Source of the DNA: Alphaproteobacteria bacterium MarineAlpha5_Bin12
GTDB taxonomy: Bacteria > Pseudomonadota > Alphaproteobacteria > HIMB59 > GCA-002718135
DNA length: 64,000 nucleotides
Direction of reading: 5' to 3'
Assembly (NCBI GenBank): GCA_002937855.1
Contig: PTKS01000004.1
Location: 1-64,000 of the forward strand
Shown here: positions 17,415 to 24,642 of the stretch, one piece after another
Numbering within the stretch: position 1 is the first letter of the stretch
Layout of the letters: each line of letters opens with the position of its first letter
Notes under the pieces: model-generated
The model's database searches: none
The model's input: only the letters and a program-made list of their open reading frames with translations
Told to the model about the DNA's origin: nothing
Position numbers and translations under genes: made by a program

Positions 17415-17416
17415 CA
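17385..17416 (-). repeat. 32-bp direct repeat, copy 2 (signal-peptide start)
   Basis: Identical to 16,753-16,784. In this copy the sequence is the functional start of the 209-aa secreted protein. Confidence 0.85.
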
Positions 17417-17422
17417 CCCAAC

Positions 17423-17454
17423 AATATACCATCATTCCCCCAAAGGTTAAGAGG
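17423..17454 (-). promoter_or_regulatory. Repeated extended -10 promoter of the secreted-protein gene (copy 2)
   Basis: This matches 11,864-11,895 with one mismatch over 32 bases. On the minus strand it ends with TGGTATATT only 8 bases before the ATG at 17,414, again predicting a leaderless transcript. The gene it drives is unrelated to the nuclease behind the first copy, so the promoter itself is the conserved unit. Confidence 0.6.
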
Positions 17455-17540
17455 ATGTTTAGGCAAAAGTTCTAGAACTGTTCTCTATTAAAATTAATTA
17501 ATACAAATATAGTAAAAATATTAAATAATTTTTAAAAAAT

Positions 17541-17924
17541 ATGAGCAGCAAAGTACCTTGTCTTCACTTCTTTCCCTCCGACCACATTGCGGATACGCTG
17601 CATTTGTCCATGGAGGCACAGGGATGCTACATTCTCATCCTCTTTCACACTTGGAATAACAACTGCCGCCCCTACAAGGATGACGATAAGATAGTGCCAA
17701 AGTTATTGCGCATAACCCCAAAGAAATGGCGGAAAATTAAAGAGGAGATTACGCCCCTGTTTGACCTCAGTGAGGGTACATTCAAGCAGAAGCGTTTAGA
17801 GAAAGCGTGGAGGGAGGCACTGCAGCGAAGTGAGAAGGCAAGAGAGGCTGCTAAAATACGCCATGAAAAAAGGAGAATGTATGCCGGTAGGAGGCTTGCG
17901 GACGCACTACCCAAGCACTACTAA
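17541..17924 (+). CDS. DUF1376-type phage-like protein
   Basis: A 127-aa protein whose first ~80 residues (LHFFPSDHIADTLHLSMEAQGCYILIL, then LLRITPKKW) match the DUF1376/YdaU-type domain found in phage and prophage replication regions. The C-terminal third is a very basic helix rich in Lys, Arg and Ala that could bind DNA. DUF1376 proteins often continue into a longer C-terminal domain, so this one may be truncated. Its base composition is clearly more GC-rich than that of its neighbours, which indicates transfer. No partner replication genes are seen. Confidence 0.7.
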   Translation: MSSKVPCLHFFPSDHIADTLHLSMEAQGCYILILFHTWNNNCRPYKDDDKIVPKLLRITPKKWRKIKEEITPLFDLSEGTFKQKRLEKAWREALQRSEKAREAAKIRHEKRRMYAGRRLADALPKHY

Positions 17925-17953
17925 CCATAACCATAACTATAACTATAATAATA
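17923..17953 (+). repeat. Short hexanucleotide tandem repeat
   Basis: Just after the DUF1376 stop, a 6-base unit (CATAAC, drifting to TATAAC and TATAAT) repeats about four to five times. It is a simple-sequence tract with no obvious function. Confidence 0.6.
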
Positions 17954-18056
17954 TATGCTTAGGTACTGGGGAGTGATGGAGTTGTAAATAAATCTGCTAT
18001 CAAACTGTCATCAATTCAGTGTGTTTTACTATCAACACTATTCCTCTGTTAAAATA

Positions 18057-18078
18057 AAAGGGGTCGGTGAAGACCCCT
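18057..18078 (-). terminator. Rho-independent terminator of the 251-aa gene
   Basis: An 8-base-pair stem (AAGGGGTC/GACCCCTT) with a 6-base loop lies about 14 bases after the stop codon at 18,092. Read on the minus strand it is followed by TTTTATTTT. On the plus strand it is followed by AATGATTTTTT, so it may also stop transcription coming from DUF1376. Confidence 0.75.
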
Positions 18079-18091
18079 TAATGATTTTTTA

Positions 18092-18847
18092 TTATGCTAC
18101 TTTCTTTTCAGTTATTTCATCATGAACAACATCCCGTATAGTATCACTTAAAACTTTATAATGGTCCTCTGTCGGTGTTCTGTTGTTAAAGAGCCACGAT
18201 TGGAATATATCCTTCTCCTCAGAGTCTTGGAAGTTTTCTCCAACTTTTGTGAACTTTTCCATGACCAAAGAAGCTGATATTCTTTCATCGAGCGTCATAT
18301 TGTTCAGGCGTATGGCGTACTCGGGCACTTGGATGCAGGCGTAAAAGTTCAATAAATCCTTGTCGTATTTCTCGAGTTTGGATTTCCACAAACGGGCAAC
18401 CCCAATTGCTTTGGTGTGGCATATATGATTATCGTGCCAACCCTTTTCAGATTCATACTGGCCAATCATTTCAATGCTCATATGCGTATAGTATCCAGGG
18501 TGACCCTCTTTATCAACTGCAAGAAATTTTAATTCCTCCCAAGTTTTCTTCTTGGGTGTTATCTCAAGAGTTAAAATACTGCTGTGATTGAATGTTGTGG
18601 GACTGTGATAGTAGATGGTGTCCAACTCCTGTTTCATTCCCCCTACTTGAGCATTGTAGACCGTGTTGACCTGAGTGACTTCAAAATTTAGTTGTGTTGT
18701 GTTCTCTACCTTATTGTAGTGCTTGGAATAATCGGTTCCCCTTTTTTCCTCACCTTCAAACACATGCTTCTTATGCAGATGTCTGCTTTTCAGCCATTGG
18801 CCGAAAATAACATCATGCAAATCATCTTTTAAATTATCATTATCCAT
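18092..18847 (-). CDS. Hypothetical protein, island-specific
   Basis: A 251-aa soluble, acidic protein with no signal peptide or membrane segment and no family I recognise. It is rich in His, Trp and Tyr. The middle part alternates hydrophobic and charged residues, suggesting a beta-rich core (HSSILTLEITPKKKTW), and the C-terminal third looks helical. The start ATG at 18,847 has AAAGGAAAA just upstream. It is preceded by an unusual leader with GC-rich competing hairpins and a start-stop mini-frame, and followed by a terminator, so it is an independent unit. Base composition differs from the AT-rich core. Function unknown. Confidence 0.6.
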   Translation of the reverse strand: MDNDNLKDDLHDVIFGQWLKSRHLHKKHVFEGEEKRGTDYSKHYNKVENTTQLNFEVTQVNTVYNAQVGGMKQELDTIYYHSPTTFNHSSILTLEITPKKKTWEELKFLAVDKEGHPGYYTHMSIEMIGQYESEKGWHDNHICHTKAIGVARLWKSKLEKYDKDLLNFYACIQVPEYAIRLNNMTLDERISASLVMEKFTKVGENFQDSEEKDIFQSWLFNNRTPTEDHYKVLSDTIRDVVHDEITEKKVA

Positions 18848-18910
18848 TATTTTCCTTTCATTTAATGGGTTATTTGTGAATGTGGTTTGAGAATTAATAA
18901 TTAAATTTTA

Positions 18911-18928
18911 TTACATAAGACCTCCTTT
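18911..18928 (-). promoter_or_regulatory. Perfect Shine-Dalgarno followed by an ATG-TAA minigene
   Basis: On the minus strand AAAGGAGGT is followed, four bases later, by ATG-TAA-TAA: a start codon directly followed by stops. It lies about 65 bases upstream of the 251-aa gene. Such a strong site on a one-codon frame resembles phage bar-type minigenes, or could be the relic of a deleted gene. Confidence 0.45.
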
Positions 18929-18954
18929 GTGATTGTGTGAAAATAGCAATGCAC

Positions 18955-19040
18955 GGCCAAGACCACGGGGTATCGAGCCCTCACGGCGGTGCTTCCCCTT
19001 TAAGGTGAGGGGAATGTCCCGGCTGCAGTAAAGCCTTAAT
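18955..19040 (-). ncRNA. GC-rich structured leader or small RNA candidate
   Basis: This is the most GC-rich non-coding stretch in the window. On the minus strand, TTCCCC can pair with GGGGAA, while the overlapping CCCTCAC can pair with GTGAGGG about 20 bases later; both share the same C-run, so the two helices exclude each other. Next to it, AAGCC/GGCTT forms a further small stem. Together with its place upstream of the 251-aa gene this suggests a regulatory leader or a small RNA. I cannot match it to a known RNA family. Confidence 0.35.
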
Positions 19041-19110
19041 GGCTTAACTTTTAACCGTTAACTATTATGTATTGTTGCTACTATCAAGATTAGAAGATGC
19101 TCTCATAAAT

Positions 19111-19139
19111 GAGAAGCGATTATCAGTCAACCGCTTCTC
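19111..19139 (-). terminator. Hairpin after the small-gene pair
   Basis: A perfect 8-base-pair stem (GAGAAGCG/CGCTTCTC) with a 13-base loop lies 18 bases past the stop of the 50-aa gene. No long U-run follows on the minus strand, so it is a weak terminator at best, or an mRNA-end stabiliser. Confidence 0.4.
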
Positions 19140-19156
19140 GGTGGTTGCCTCACATT

Positions 19157-19309
19157 TTATTTTTTTTTCAACTCTTGAAGCTTCTTAACCCACGGCGGCT
19201 TCCCGAAATGTATGGTGGAACTCGACTCCGGCAATCCAAGCTTTCGCCACTCCGCGAGGGTCGCTCGTCTCAGCTTTACCCCTTTAGGAGTTTTTTTGGT
19301 CTTTGCCAT
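19157..19309 (-). CDS. Small basic protein, second of an overlapping pair
   Basis: A 50-aa, strongly basic frame (MAKTKKTPKGVKLRRATLAE at the start, KKLQELKKK at the end) with a central SSSTIHFGKPPWVKK segment. Its ATG lies inside the end of the 54-aa gene, overlapping it by 26 bases, and is preceded by a strong AAAAGGGGG ribosome-binding site. The charge suggests nucleic-acid binding. I know no family. Confidence 0.6.
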   Translation of the reverse strand: MAKTKKTPKGVKLRRATLAEWRKLGLPESSSTIHFGKPPWVKKLQELKKK

Positions 19310-19448
19310 TGAGCCCCCTTTTCTTTTTTATCTTAACCCCGTGCCTCTCCAGCTGTCTGATGATGGCTTGCGTTAGTTCCTCTTTGCTTCTACCTTTTAC
19401 AGGCTCAAGGAAGAGTAGTTTTCTTGGGGAATGTTTGTTTGTAGGCAT
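19284..19448 (-). CDS. Small basic protein, first of an overlapping pair
   Basis: A 54-aa frame (MPTNKHSPRKLLFLEPVKGR at the start) with a probable amphipathic helix (KEELTQAIIRQLERHG) and a basic tail. A near-perfect Shine-Dalgarno GAGGAGGG precedes the ATG, and a sigma70-like promoter lies further upstream. It forms an operon with the overlapping 50-aa gene. No family recognised; an antitoxin or small DNA-binding role is possible but unsupported. Confidence 0.62.
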   Translation of the reverse strand: MPTNKHSPRKLLFLEPVKGRSKEELTQAIIRQLERHGVKIKKKRGLNGKDQKNS

Positions 19449-19515
19449 ATTGCCCTCCTCTTTAGTTGTTTGTTTAAGTCGGCCAACAAGTTGGATTAAA
19501 TCACCGACAATTGAA

Positions 19516-19544
19516 TATATAAACTTAATCTAATTTTATTTCAA
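19516..19544 (-). promoter_or_regulatory. Sigma70-like promoter of the small-gene pair
   Basis: On the minus strand, TTGAAA (19,544-19,539) is followed by a 17-base spacer and TATATA (19,521-19,516). Transcription would start near 19,509, about 60 bases before the 54-aa gene. Confidence 0.5.
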
Positions 19545-19555
19545 TAAATATGAAT

Positions 19556-21055
19556 TTATTTTTTTCTGCATATTGGGCATTTTCCAAAACCCTTTGTCCG
19601 ATTTTGTATAAGTGATTGCCACTCATGTTTCTTCTTACACTGCCACCAAACCTTATAGCCACTATTTGGAGTTACATCATAAGCTGTTAAAGAGCCATTT
19701 TTCCTTGCGTGCCACTCCTTAGCAATGAGGGGTTTAAGTACGGCTAAATTATTATCCTTATCAGTTTTTTGTCCCTTACAATAAGGACATCCTAGACCTC
19801 GTCCACTACGAGAATTTATTTGTGCCTGCCACTCATGACCTTTCTTTTTACACTTCCACCAAACTACTTTGTTGCTCCCGCAAGCAAATTCATAGGGAGT
19901 GAATTTTTTATTCTTGGTTGAATGCCATTCTTTGGCTAATAAAGGTTTAAGTACACCTAAATTATTATCTTTTCCAATTTTTTTATTTGAGCAAAAAGGG
20001 CAACCAGTCCCTGTTTGTTTAATAGTTCTTTTATCTTTCTTGGTTCGGTTATCTATTGATGTTTTCCATTCATGTTTTTTTTTACACTGCCACCAAACTT
20101 TTTCAGAACTAAATGCAGAAAAATGTTTAGGCAAAAGTGGATGATTTTTTTTAGGATGCCATTCTTTAGCTACTTTTGGAAATCTCTTCAGAAAACTATT
20201 CCCATATCCACTAGAATTTATTTCTGAGAGAATTTTTTGGTAAATATTGTCAGCTTGAAAATTTTTTTTGTTCAAATAAATTTTGACCTTTTTTTTATCT
20301 TTAACTTGGAGATGAGAAGAAATACGTTGGAGTATTTTGTTAATAGTTAGTTTTTTAAAAGTTCTGTCTTTATAAATTATATCTGAAGTTGATATTTTTT
20401 TAAGTGGATGCTGTCTAATTCTAACTATTTTGATATTATGCTTTGCAAGTTTTGTATTTTTTTCTTTATCTTTAGCTAGCTTATTTTTATGATAGTAAAA
20501 ACCATCAAATTCAATACCAATCTTATAATTTGATATAAAAATATCTAGCTCTTGATTGTATACTTTCTTTCTTCTAAAGCTATCTGGAAACAGTGTAACT
20601 AATTCTGCAAATATTCTCGCCTCTGGTCTTGAAGTCTGCTTTGTACAAAATGGACAATCATTTAAATTGCCTGGACTTGTGCGGTTGTTTGGAGACGTCT
20701 GCCACTCGTGCCCCTTAAGACACTTCCACCAGTATTTTTTATCACTGCCAGGTGCTATCTGGTTGGGAAGAAAGGTTTTGTTTTTTATTGGATGCCATTC
20801 TTTAACTAATTTTGGATACAATATTTGCAGATTATTATCCTTACCAATTTTTTGTCCCGCACAATAAGGACAGCCTTGGCCTCTACTAGTACGATGGTAT
20901 AATCTTGCCTGCCATTCATGACCCTTTTTTTTACACTTCCACCAAACTTTCCTCTCCATTCCGTAGCTAACTTGATTGGGCTTAAGAGGAGCATTTTTTT
21001 TGTAATGCCACTCTTTGGAAAGTTGAGGATGCGTTTCTGTTAATGGTTTTCTCAT
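19556..21055 (-). CDS. Five-fold zinc-ribbon protein with an inserted EDxHD-type nuclease
   Basis: A 499-aa protein built from repeats of about 60 residues with the pattern KEWH-N-WW(K/Q)C-HEW-R-CPxC, as in the DUF4379 zinc-ribbon/treble-clef family. Repeats lie at about 10-68, 80-138, 292-356, 370-427 and 440-499. Between repeats 2 and 3 (142-215) sits a Vsr/DUF559-like nuclease segment with E145, D171 (ELDIFI), E182/D184 (IEFDGFYYH) and H189, followed by IVRIRQHP. All five zinc sites keep their cysteines. The layout suggests sequence-reading zinc modules that place a nuclease, as in a homing or defence enzyme. It is the last island gene before tRNA-Val. Confidence 0.75.
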   Translation of the reverse strand: MRKPLTETHPQLSKEWHYKKNAPLKPNQVSYGMERKVWWKCKKKGHEWQARLYHRTSRGQGCPYCAGQKIGKDNNLQILYPKLVKEWHPIKNKTFLPNQIAPGSDKKYWWKCLKGHEWQTSPNNRTSPGNLNDCPFCTKQTSRPEARIFAELVTLFPDSFRRKKVYNQELDIFISNYKIGIEFDGFYYHKNKLAKDKEKNTKLAKHNIKIVRIRQHPLKKISTSDIIYKDRTFKKLTINKILQRISSHLQVKDKKKVKIYLNKKNFQADNIYQKILSEINSSGYGNSFLKRFPKVAKEWHPKKNHPLLPKHFSAFSSEKVWWQCKKKHEWKTSIDNRTKKDKRTIKQTGTGCPFCSNKKIGKDNNLGVLKPLLAKEWHSTKNKKFTPYEFACGSNKVVWWKCKKKGHEWQAQINSRSGRGLGCPYCKGQKTDKDNNLAVLKPLIAKEWHARKNGSLTAYDVTPNSGYKVWWQCKKKHEWQSLIQNRTKGFGKCPICRKK

Positions 21056-21190
21056 TTTGCTATTATTTAAAGAGCTTAATACTTTATGGATGTTAAGACA
21101 ATTCCAGAATTATGGGGGGTGGGGGTAGAAAAATAACCCTTGTTCAGAAATGGGACCCAAATTAAATCTAAATTTATATTTTAAAAAAAC

Positions 21191-21209
21191 TTGGCACACT
21201 ATTGGCACA
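21191..21209 (+). repeat. Twin TTGGCACA sites spaced 11 bases apart
   Basis: TTGGCACA occurs at 21,191-21,198 and again at 21,202-21,209, one helical turn apart, about 80 bases from the 3' end of tRNA-Val. Short direct repeats of this kind beside a tRNA 3' end resemble integrase arm-binding sites. No integrase gene remains next to them. Confidence 0.4.
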
Positions 21210-21289
21210 ATTGAATTGTAGTTATGCTATAAATGAAACTTAATTTAGTTGAAGCTGAAGAAGAAGATTGTTGCATCTCCAAGATTTTT

Positions 21290-21364
21290 TGGTGGGTGCG
21301 ACAGGGATTGAACCTGTGACCCCTGCCGTGTCGAGGCAGTGCTCTACCGCTGAGCTACACACCC
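21290..21364 (-). tRNA. tRNA-Val (anticodon GAC)
   Basis: The minus strand folds into a full cloverleaf: acceptor GGGTGTG/CGCACCC (one G-T pair), D-arm GCTC/GAGC, anticodon stem CTGCC/GGCAG, T-arm ACAGG/CCTGT with loop TTCAATC, discriminator A and encoded CCA. The 7-base anticodon loop TCGACAC gives anticodon GAC (Val). The base before the anticodon is C rather than the near-universal U33. Its first base is also the last base of the stop codon of the upstream homocysteine methyltransferase gene. It marks the right end of the accessory island. Confidence 0.93.
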
Positions 21365-22272
21365 TAATTAATTATTTTTTTTACTGCTCTTATATGTCTT
21401 GGTTTAATTTCGCAGCAACCTCCTAACAAAGTTGCTCCATCTTTTAATTTACTTTCAACAAATTTTTTAAATACTTTTGGATTGAATTCATCAGCACGTG
21501 TACCATATCTTTCTGTTGGATATCCATTATAATTTGAATCAGCATCTAATGGATTATCTTCAGATATATCTTTAAATGCATTAACTTTAAATCCAAAAGG
21601 TAAATTTTGATTAGCTAATTTAGGAATTACAAGATTTACTATTTCTGGAGAAACACATGCTGCTATTATTCCACAACAATTATAATTGTTAGTAATCGGT
21701 ATTAAATCTTCGATTGTTTCACCTGAAGGTAGATAACCTTTTTTATTTAAATGAACGCCTATTAATATTGGTTTTTTCAAATTTTTAACGGCCTCACAAG
21801 CAATCTTAATTTCATTAATACTACTCAAAACATCTAGATAAAATAAATCAACATTAGGATTTAAAATATTTGCTGTTTCATTAAAACCATCAAATATTTC
21901 CTTGTCATCGGCAACTTTTTTTGAAAAATAAACAATTTGTTGAGTGGGAAGGGATCCCGCTACTAAAATATGTTTTTTAGAAATGCTTTTTGCCTTATTT
22001 GCCAACAAAGCTGAATCATTAGTAGCTTGTTCAAAAAAATCTAATTTATTATATTCTAATAATCTTCTCTTTCTTACAGAAAAATTGCTAGTTACAATTA
22101 AGTCTGATCCCGCATTTATAAAATCCAAATGCATATTTACAATCATTTTATGCAAACTCTTATTAATTAAAGCAGTAGCTGACCAAAGTCTGCCTTCAGG
22201 CTTCAGACCCATTTCTAATAGGGTTTGTCCTGAGCCTCCGTCTAAAATGTATTTTTTATTTTTTTCAAACAT
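21364..22272 (-). CDS. Homocysteine S-methyltransferase-family protein
   Basis: A 302-aa zinc methyltransferase of the Pfam S-methyl_trans type. Zinc-ligand cysteines are at C206 (IIAACVSPE) and the CC pair C286-C287 (GGCCEIKPRH). The N-terminal GGSGQTLLEMG and the THF-free length fit enzymes that use S-methylmethionine, betaine or similar donors. Donor identity is unknown; the BHMT at 7,870-8,928 is longer and distinct. The gene ends with TAG whose G is the first base of tRNA-Val, so both may share a transcript. It lies 7 bases after the hydroxyacid dehydrogenase gene. Confidence 0.82.
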   Translation of the reverse strand: MFEKNKKYILDGGSGQTLLEMGLKPEGRLWSATALINKSLHKMIVNMHLDFINAGSDLIVTSNFSVRKRRLLEYNKLDFFEQATNDSALLANKAKSISKKHILVAGSLPTQQIVYFSKKVADDKEIFDGFNETANILNPNVDLFYLDVLSSINEIKIACEAVKNLKKPILIGVHLNKKGYLPSGETIEDLIPITNNYNCCGIIAACVSPEIVNLVIPKLANQNLPFGFKVNAFKDISEDNPLDADSNYNGYPTERYGTRADEFNPKVFKKFVESKLKDGATLLGGCCEIKPRHIRAVKKIIN

Positions 22273-22279
22273 GTTTAAT

Positions 22280-23212
22280 TTAATATTGTTGCAAATAATT
22301 TACACGATTTCTTATTTTTTTTTGTTTTTTATAAACATTATAATTTAAGTATATTTGTTGTATAGCAGAATCAACATTAGTAATACTAGAACTATGAGGT
22401 GTTATAAATATATTTTTTGTATTCCAAAATCCGTGTTTTTTCGGCAAAGGTTCAACTTTAAAAACATCTAATACTGCTTCAAAATTTTTGTTTTTTTTCA
22501 TATGTTTTATTAAATCTTTTTCATTAATGGTTGATCCTCTCCCAACATTAATTAAAAGACAATTCTTTTTCATTTTTTTTAAAACCTTCGCATCGACAAA
22601 GTTTTGTGTTGCAGTTGTATTGGGTAAAAGGTTAATTACTATATCTAATTTTTTTAAAAAATTATTTAAACCATTTGAACCTCTATAAGTTGAGAAATTA
22701 TATTTATTAGTTTTATTTGTTCTTGAGAATCCAGAGATTTTATAATTATTTTTTTTTAAAAGTTTTGCAATATATCCTCCGAGATATCCTAGACCAAGAA
22801 TTCCAACATTAAGATCATTGTTGTCCAAAATATCGAATCTTTCCTTCCATCTTTTATTTTTTTTATTTTCTAAATAATCAAAAATTTTTAATTGATAATT
22901 TAATATATGGCATAAAACATAATTATACATTCTTTCTCTCATTACTGGGTCTTTAATTCTAACGATTGGTATTTTTGGAAGATCTTTTTTATTTATTAAA
23001 TGATCTACTCCTGCCCCTAAAGAAAATATAATTTTTAAATTTTTAAATTTTTTTAGTTCTTTATGCGGCATTTTCCATACAATTGCATAATTAATTTCAT
23101 CTCTATTCTTAATATTTGGCCAAACTTGAATTTTTTCTTTTGCAAATTTTTTGCGTAATCCTTTGATCCACTCTTTTTTATTTGGCCAATTACAATAAAA
23201 AACTATACTCAT
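22280..23212 (-). CDS. ghrA: D-2-hydroxyacid dehydrogenase, glyoxylate/hydroxypyruvate reductase A-like
   Basis: A 310-aa NAD(P)-dependent dehydrogenase. The Rossmann motif GLGYLGGYIAKLL, the LPNTTATQNFV segment, INVGRGSTINEKDL and the C-terminal HSS active-site histidine (ITPHSSSITN) match the GhrA-type subgroup, as does the N-terminal FSLGAGVDHL. It would reduce glyoxylate or hydroxypyruvate in the cytoplasm. It sits in a small operon with the downstream methyltransferase and tRNA-Val. Substrate preference is inferred from subgroup features only. Confidence 0.82.
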   Translation of the reverse strand: MSIVFYCNWPNKKEWIKGLRKKFAKEKIQVWPNIKNRDEINYAIVWKMPHKELKKFKNLKIIFSLGAGVDHLINKKDLPKIPIVRIKDPVMRERMYNYVLCHILNYQLKIFDYLENKKNKRWKERFDILDNNDLNVGILGLGYLGGYIAKLLKKNNYKISGFSRTNKTNKYNFSTYRGSNGLNNFLKKLDIVINLLPNTTATQNFVDAKVLKKMKKNCLLINVGRGSTINEKDLIKHMKKNKNFEAVLDVFKVEPLPKKHGFWNTKNIFITPHSSSITNVDSAIQQIYLNYNVYKKQKKIRNRVNYLQQY

Positions 23213-23241
23213 TTTTAAAAATTTAATAAAATATAAATTAT

Positions 23242-24630
23242 ATGAAATTTTTTTATAAAAATTATCACAAATTTATCATTTCCTTTGTGTTACTAGGAGT
23301 TGCCTACCATTATTTTAATTTAGGAACAACAAATATTAATAATTTTATTGAAATATCGAAAAGCAAAAAAAACATTCAATTGGGGAACTTAAAAAAAGAA
23401 GAATGGGTAAATAAAAATGAAGAAAAACAATATAAATTACTTGAAAAAGAAATTGCCAATATAGAAATAATTGATGAAACTCTTAATATAATTGAAAAAG
23501 ATATTGAGATAGATAACGAGGATAAAAAAAATAAAGATCAGAATAAAATTGAAAAAATTTTTGTAGAAAAAGGTCAAACGTTTAGTTTAATATTGAATAA
23601 ACAAAATATTAATAAAAAATATATACAAAATATAATAAACACTACAAATAAAATATTTGATTTAAAAAAATTAAAAATAGATCAAGAAATAAATTTTTAT
23701 TATACAAAAAATAATGAAAATGAATTTTTTTTTAATAAACTAAGTATCCCATTAACTTTTAAAACAGAAATAATTGTAGAAAAAATTGATAACAGTTTTG
23801 TTGCAAAATCTGTTTCTCTACCTATAATTACCGAAAAACAATTTAAAAACGTTATTATAACAAATTCACTTTATGAATCAGGTCAAAAATTTAATGTGCC
23901 TAACGCTATACTAATAGATTTGATTAGACTTTACAGTTTTGATGTAGATTTTCAGAGAGATATTCAAAAAAACGATAAATTTATTATATACTATGATACT
24001 TTTTATAATGAAAAAAGAAGAGAAGTTGCATATGGCGATATAGTTTATTCTAATTTAATTATACAGGGTAAAGAAATAGAATATTTCATTTTTGAAACCT
24101 CTGAAGGATTTGATTATTTTAATAAAGAAGGTAAAAATGTAAGAAAAGCTCTTATGAAAACCCCACTAGATGGAGCCAGATTATCTTCAGGCTTTGGAAT
24201 GAGAAAACACCCAATTCTAGGATATGATTTAATGCATAAGGGAGTAGATTTTGCTGCCCCTAAAGGTACTCCGGTTTTTGCAGCTGGTAACGGGACAATT
24301 GAATTTGCAGGAAGAAATGGAAATTATGGTAAATATATCAGGATAAGACATAATAATTCTTATAAAACTGCTTATGCACATTTAAATGGATATAATAAAG
24401 GCATTGTTAGAGGAGCTAGAGTCAAACAAGGTGAAATTATTGGTTTTGTAGGTAGTACTGGAAGATCGACTGGACCCCATCTTCATTACGAAATAATATT
24501 TGAAGGAAAAAAAATTAATCCTATGAAGATGAAATTACCTTCAGGAAAGTCTTTAAAAAATGAGGAGTTAGAAAAATTTTTAGTTCACTCTTCAAATGTT
24601 TACTCTCAAATAATTGAAAAATTAAATTAA
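23242..24630 (+). CDS. M23-family peptidoglycan endopeptidase
   Basis: A 462-aa protein with an N-terminal membrane anchor (about residues 11-27) and a periplasmic C-terminal LytM/M23 domain. The zinc residues are visible in HKGVDFAAP (H and D) and in GPHLHYEI (HLH), with the usual GYDLMHKG and VGSTGRSTG motifs. The middle part (~90-300), Asn/Lys-rich, resembles the OapA/LysM-like regions seen before M23 domains. It probably cuts peptide cross-links or activates other cell-wall hydrolases during growth and division. It starts divergently from the ghrA-like gene. Confidence 0.9.
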   Translation: MKFFYKNYHKFIISFVLLGVAYHYFNLGTTNINNFIEISKSKKNIQLGNLKKEEWVNKNEEKQYKLLEKEIANIEIIDETLNIIEKDIEIDNEDKKNKDQNKIEKIFVEKGQTFSLILNKQNINKKYIQNIINTTNKIFDLKKLKIDQEINFYYTKNNENEFFFNKLSIPLTFKTEIIVEKIDNSFVAKSVSLPIITEKQFKNVIITNSLYESGQKFNVPNAILIDLIRLYSFDVDFQRDIQKNDKFIIYYDTFYNEKRREVAYGDIVYSNLIIQGKEIEYFIFETSEGFDYFNKEGKNVRKALMKTPLDGARLSSGFGMRKHPILGYDLMHKGVDFAAPKGTPVFAAGNGTIEFAGRNGNYGKYIRIRHNNSYKTAYAHLNGYNKGIVRGARVKQGEIIGFVGSTGRSTGPHLHYEIIFEGKKINPMKMKLPSGKSLKNEELEKFLVHSSNVYSQIIEKLN

Positions 24631-24642
24631 TTTTATTGGATA

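Noticed and set aside
11864..17454. The 32-bp repeats as integron attC sites
   Set aside because: The core-site consensus does not fit, there is no long imperfect palindrome and no integron integrase.
21104..21135. G-rich tract as a functional quadruplex or terminator
   Set aside because: Runs of G are few and irregular, with no second strand partner or U-run; it may just be part of the island border.
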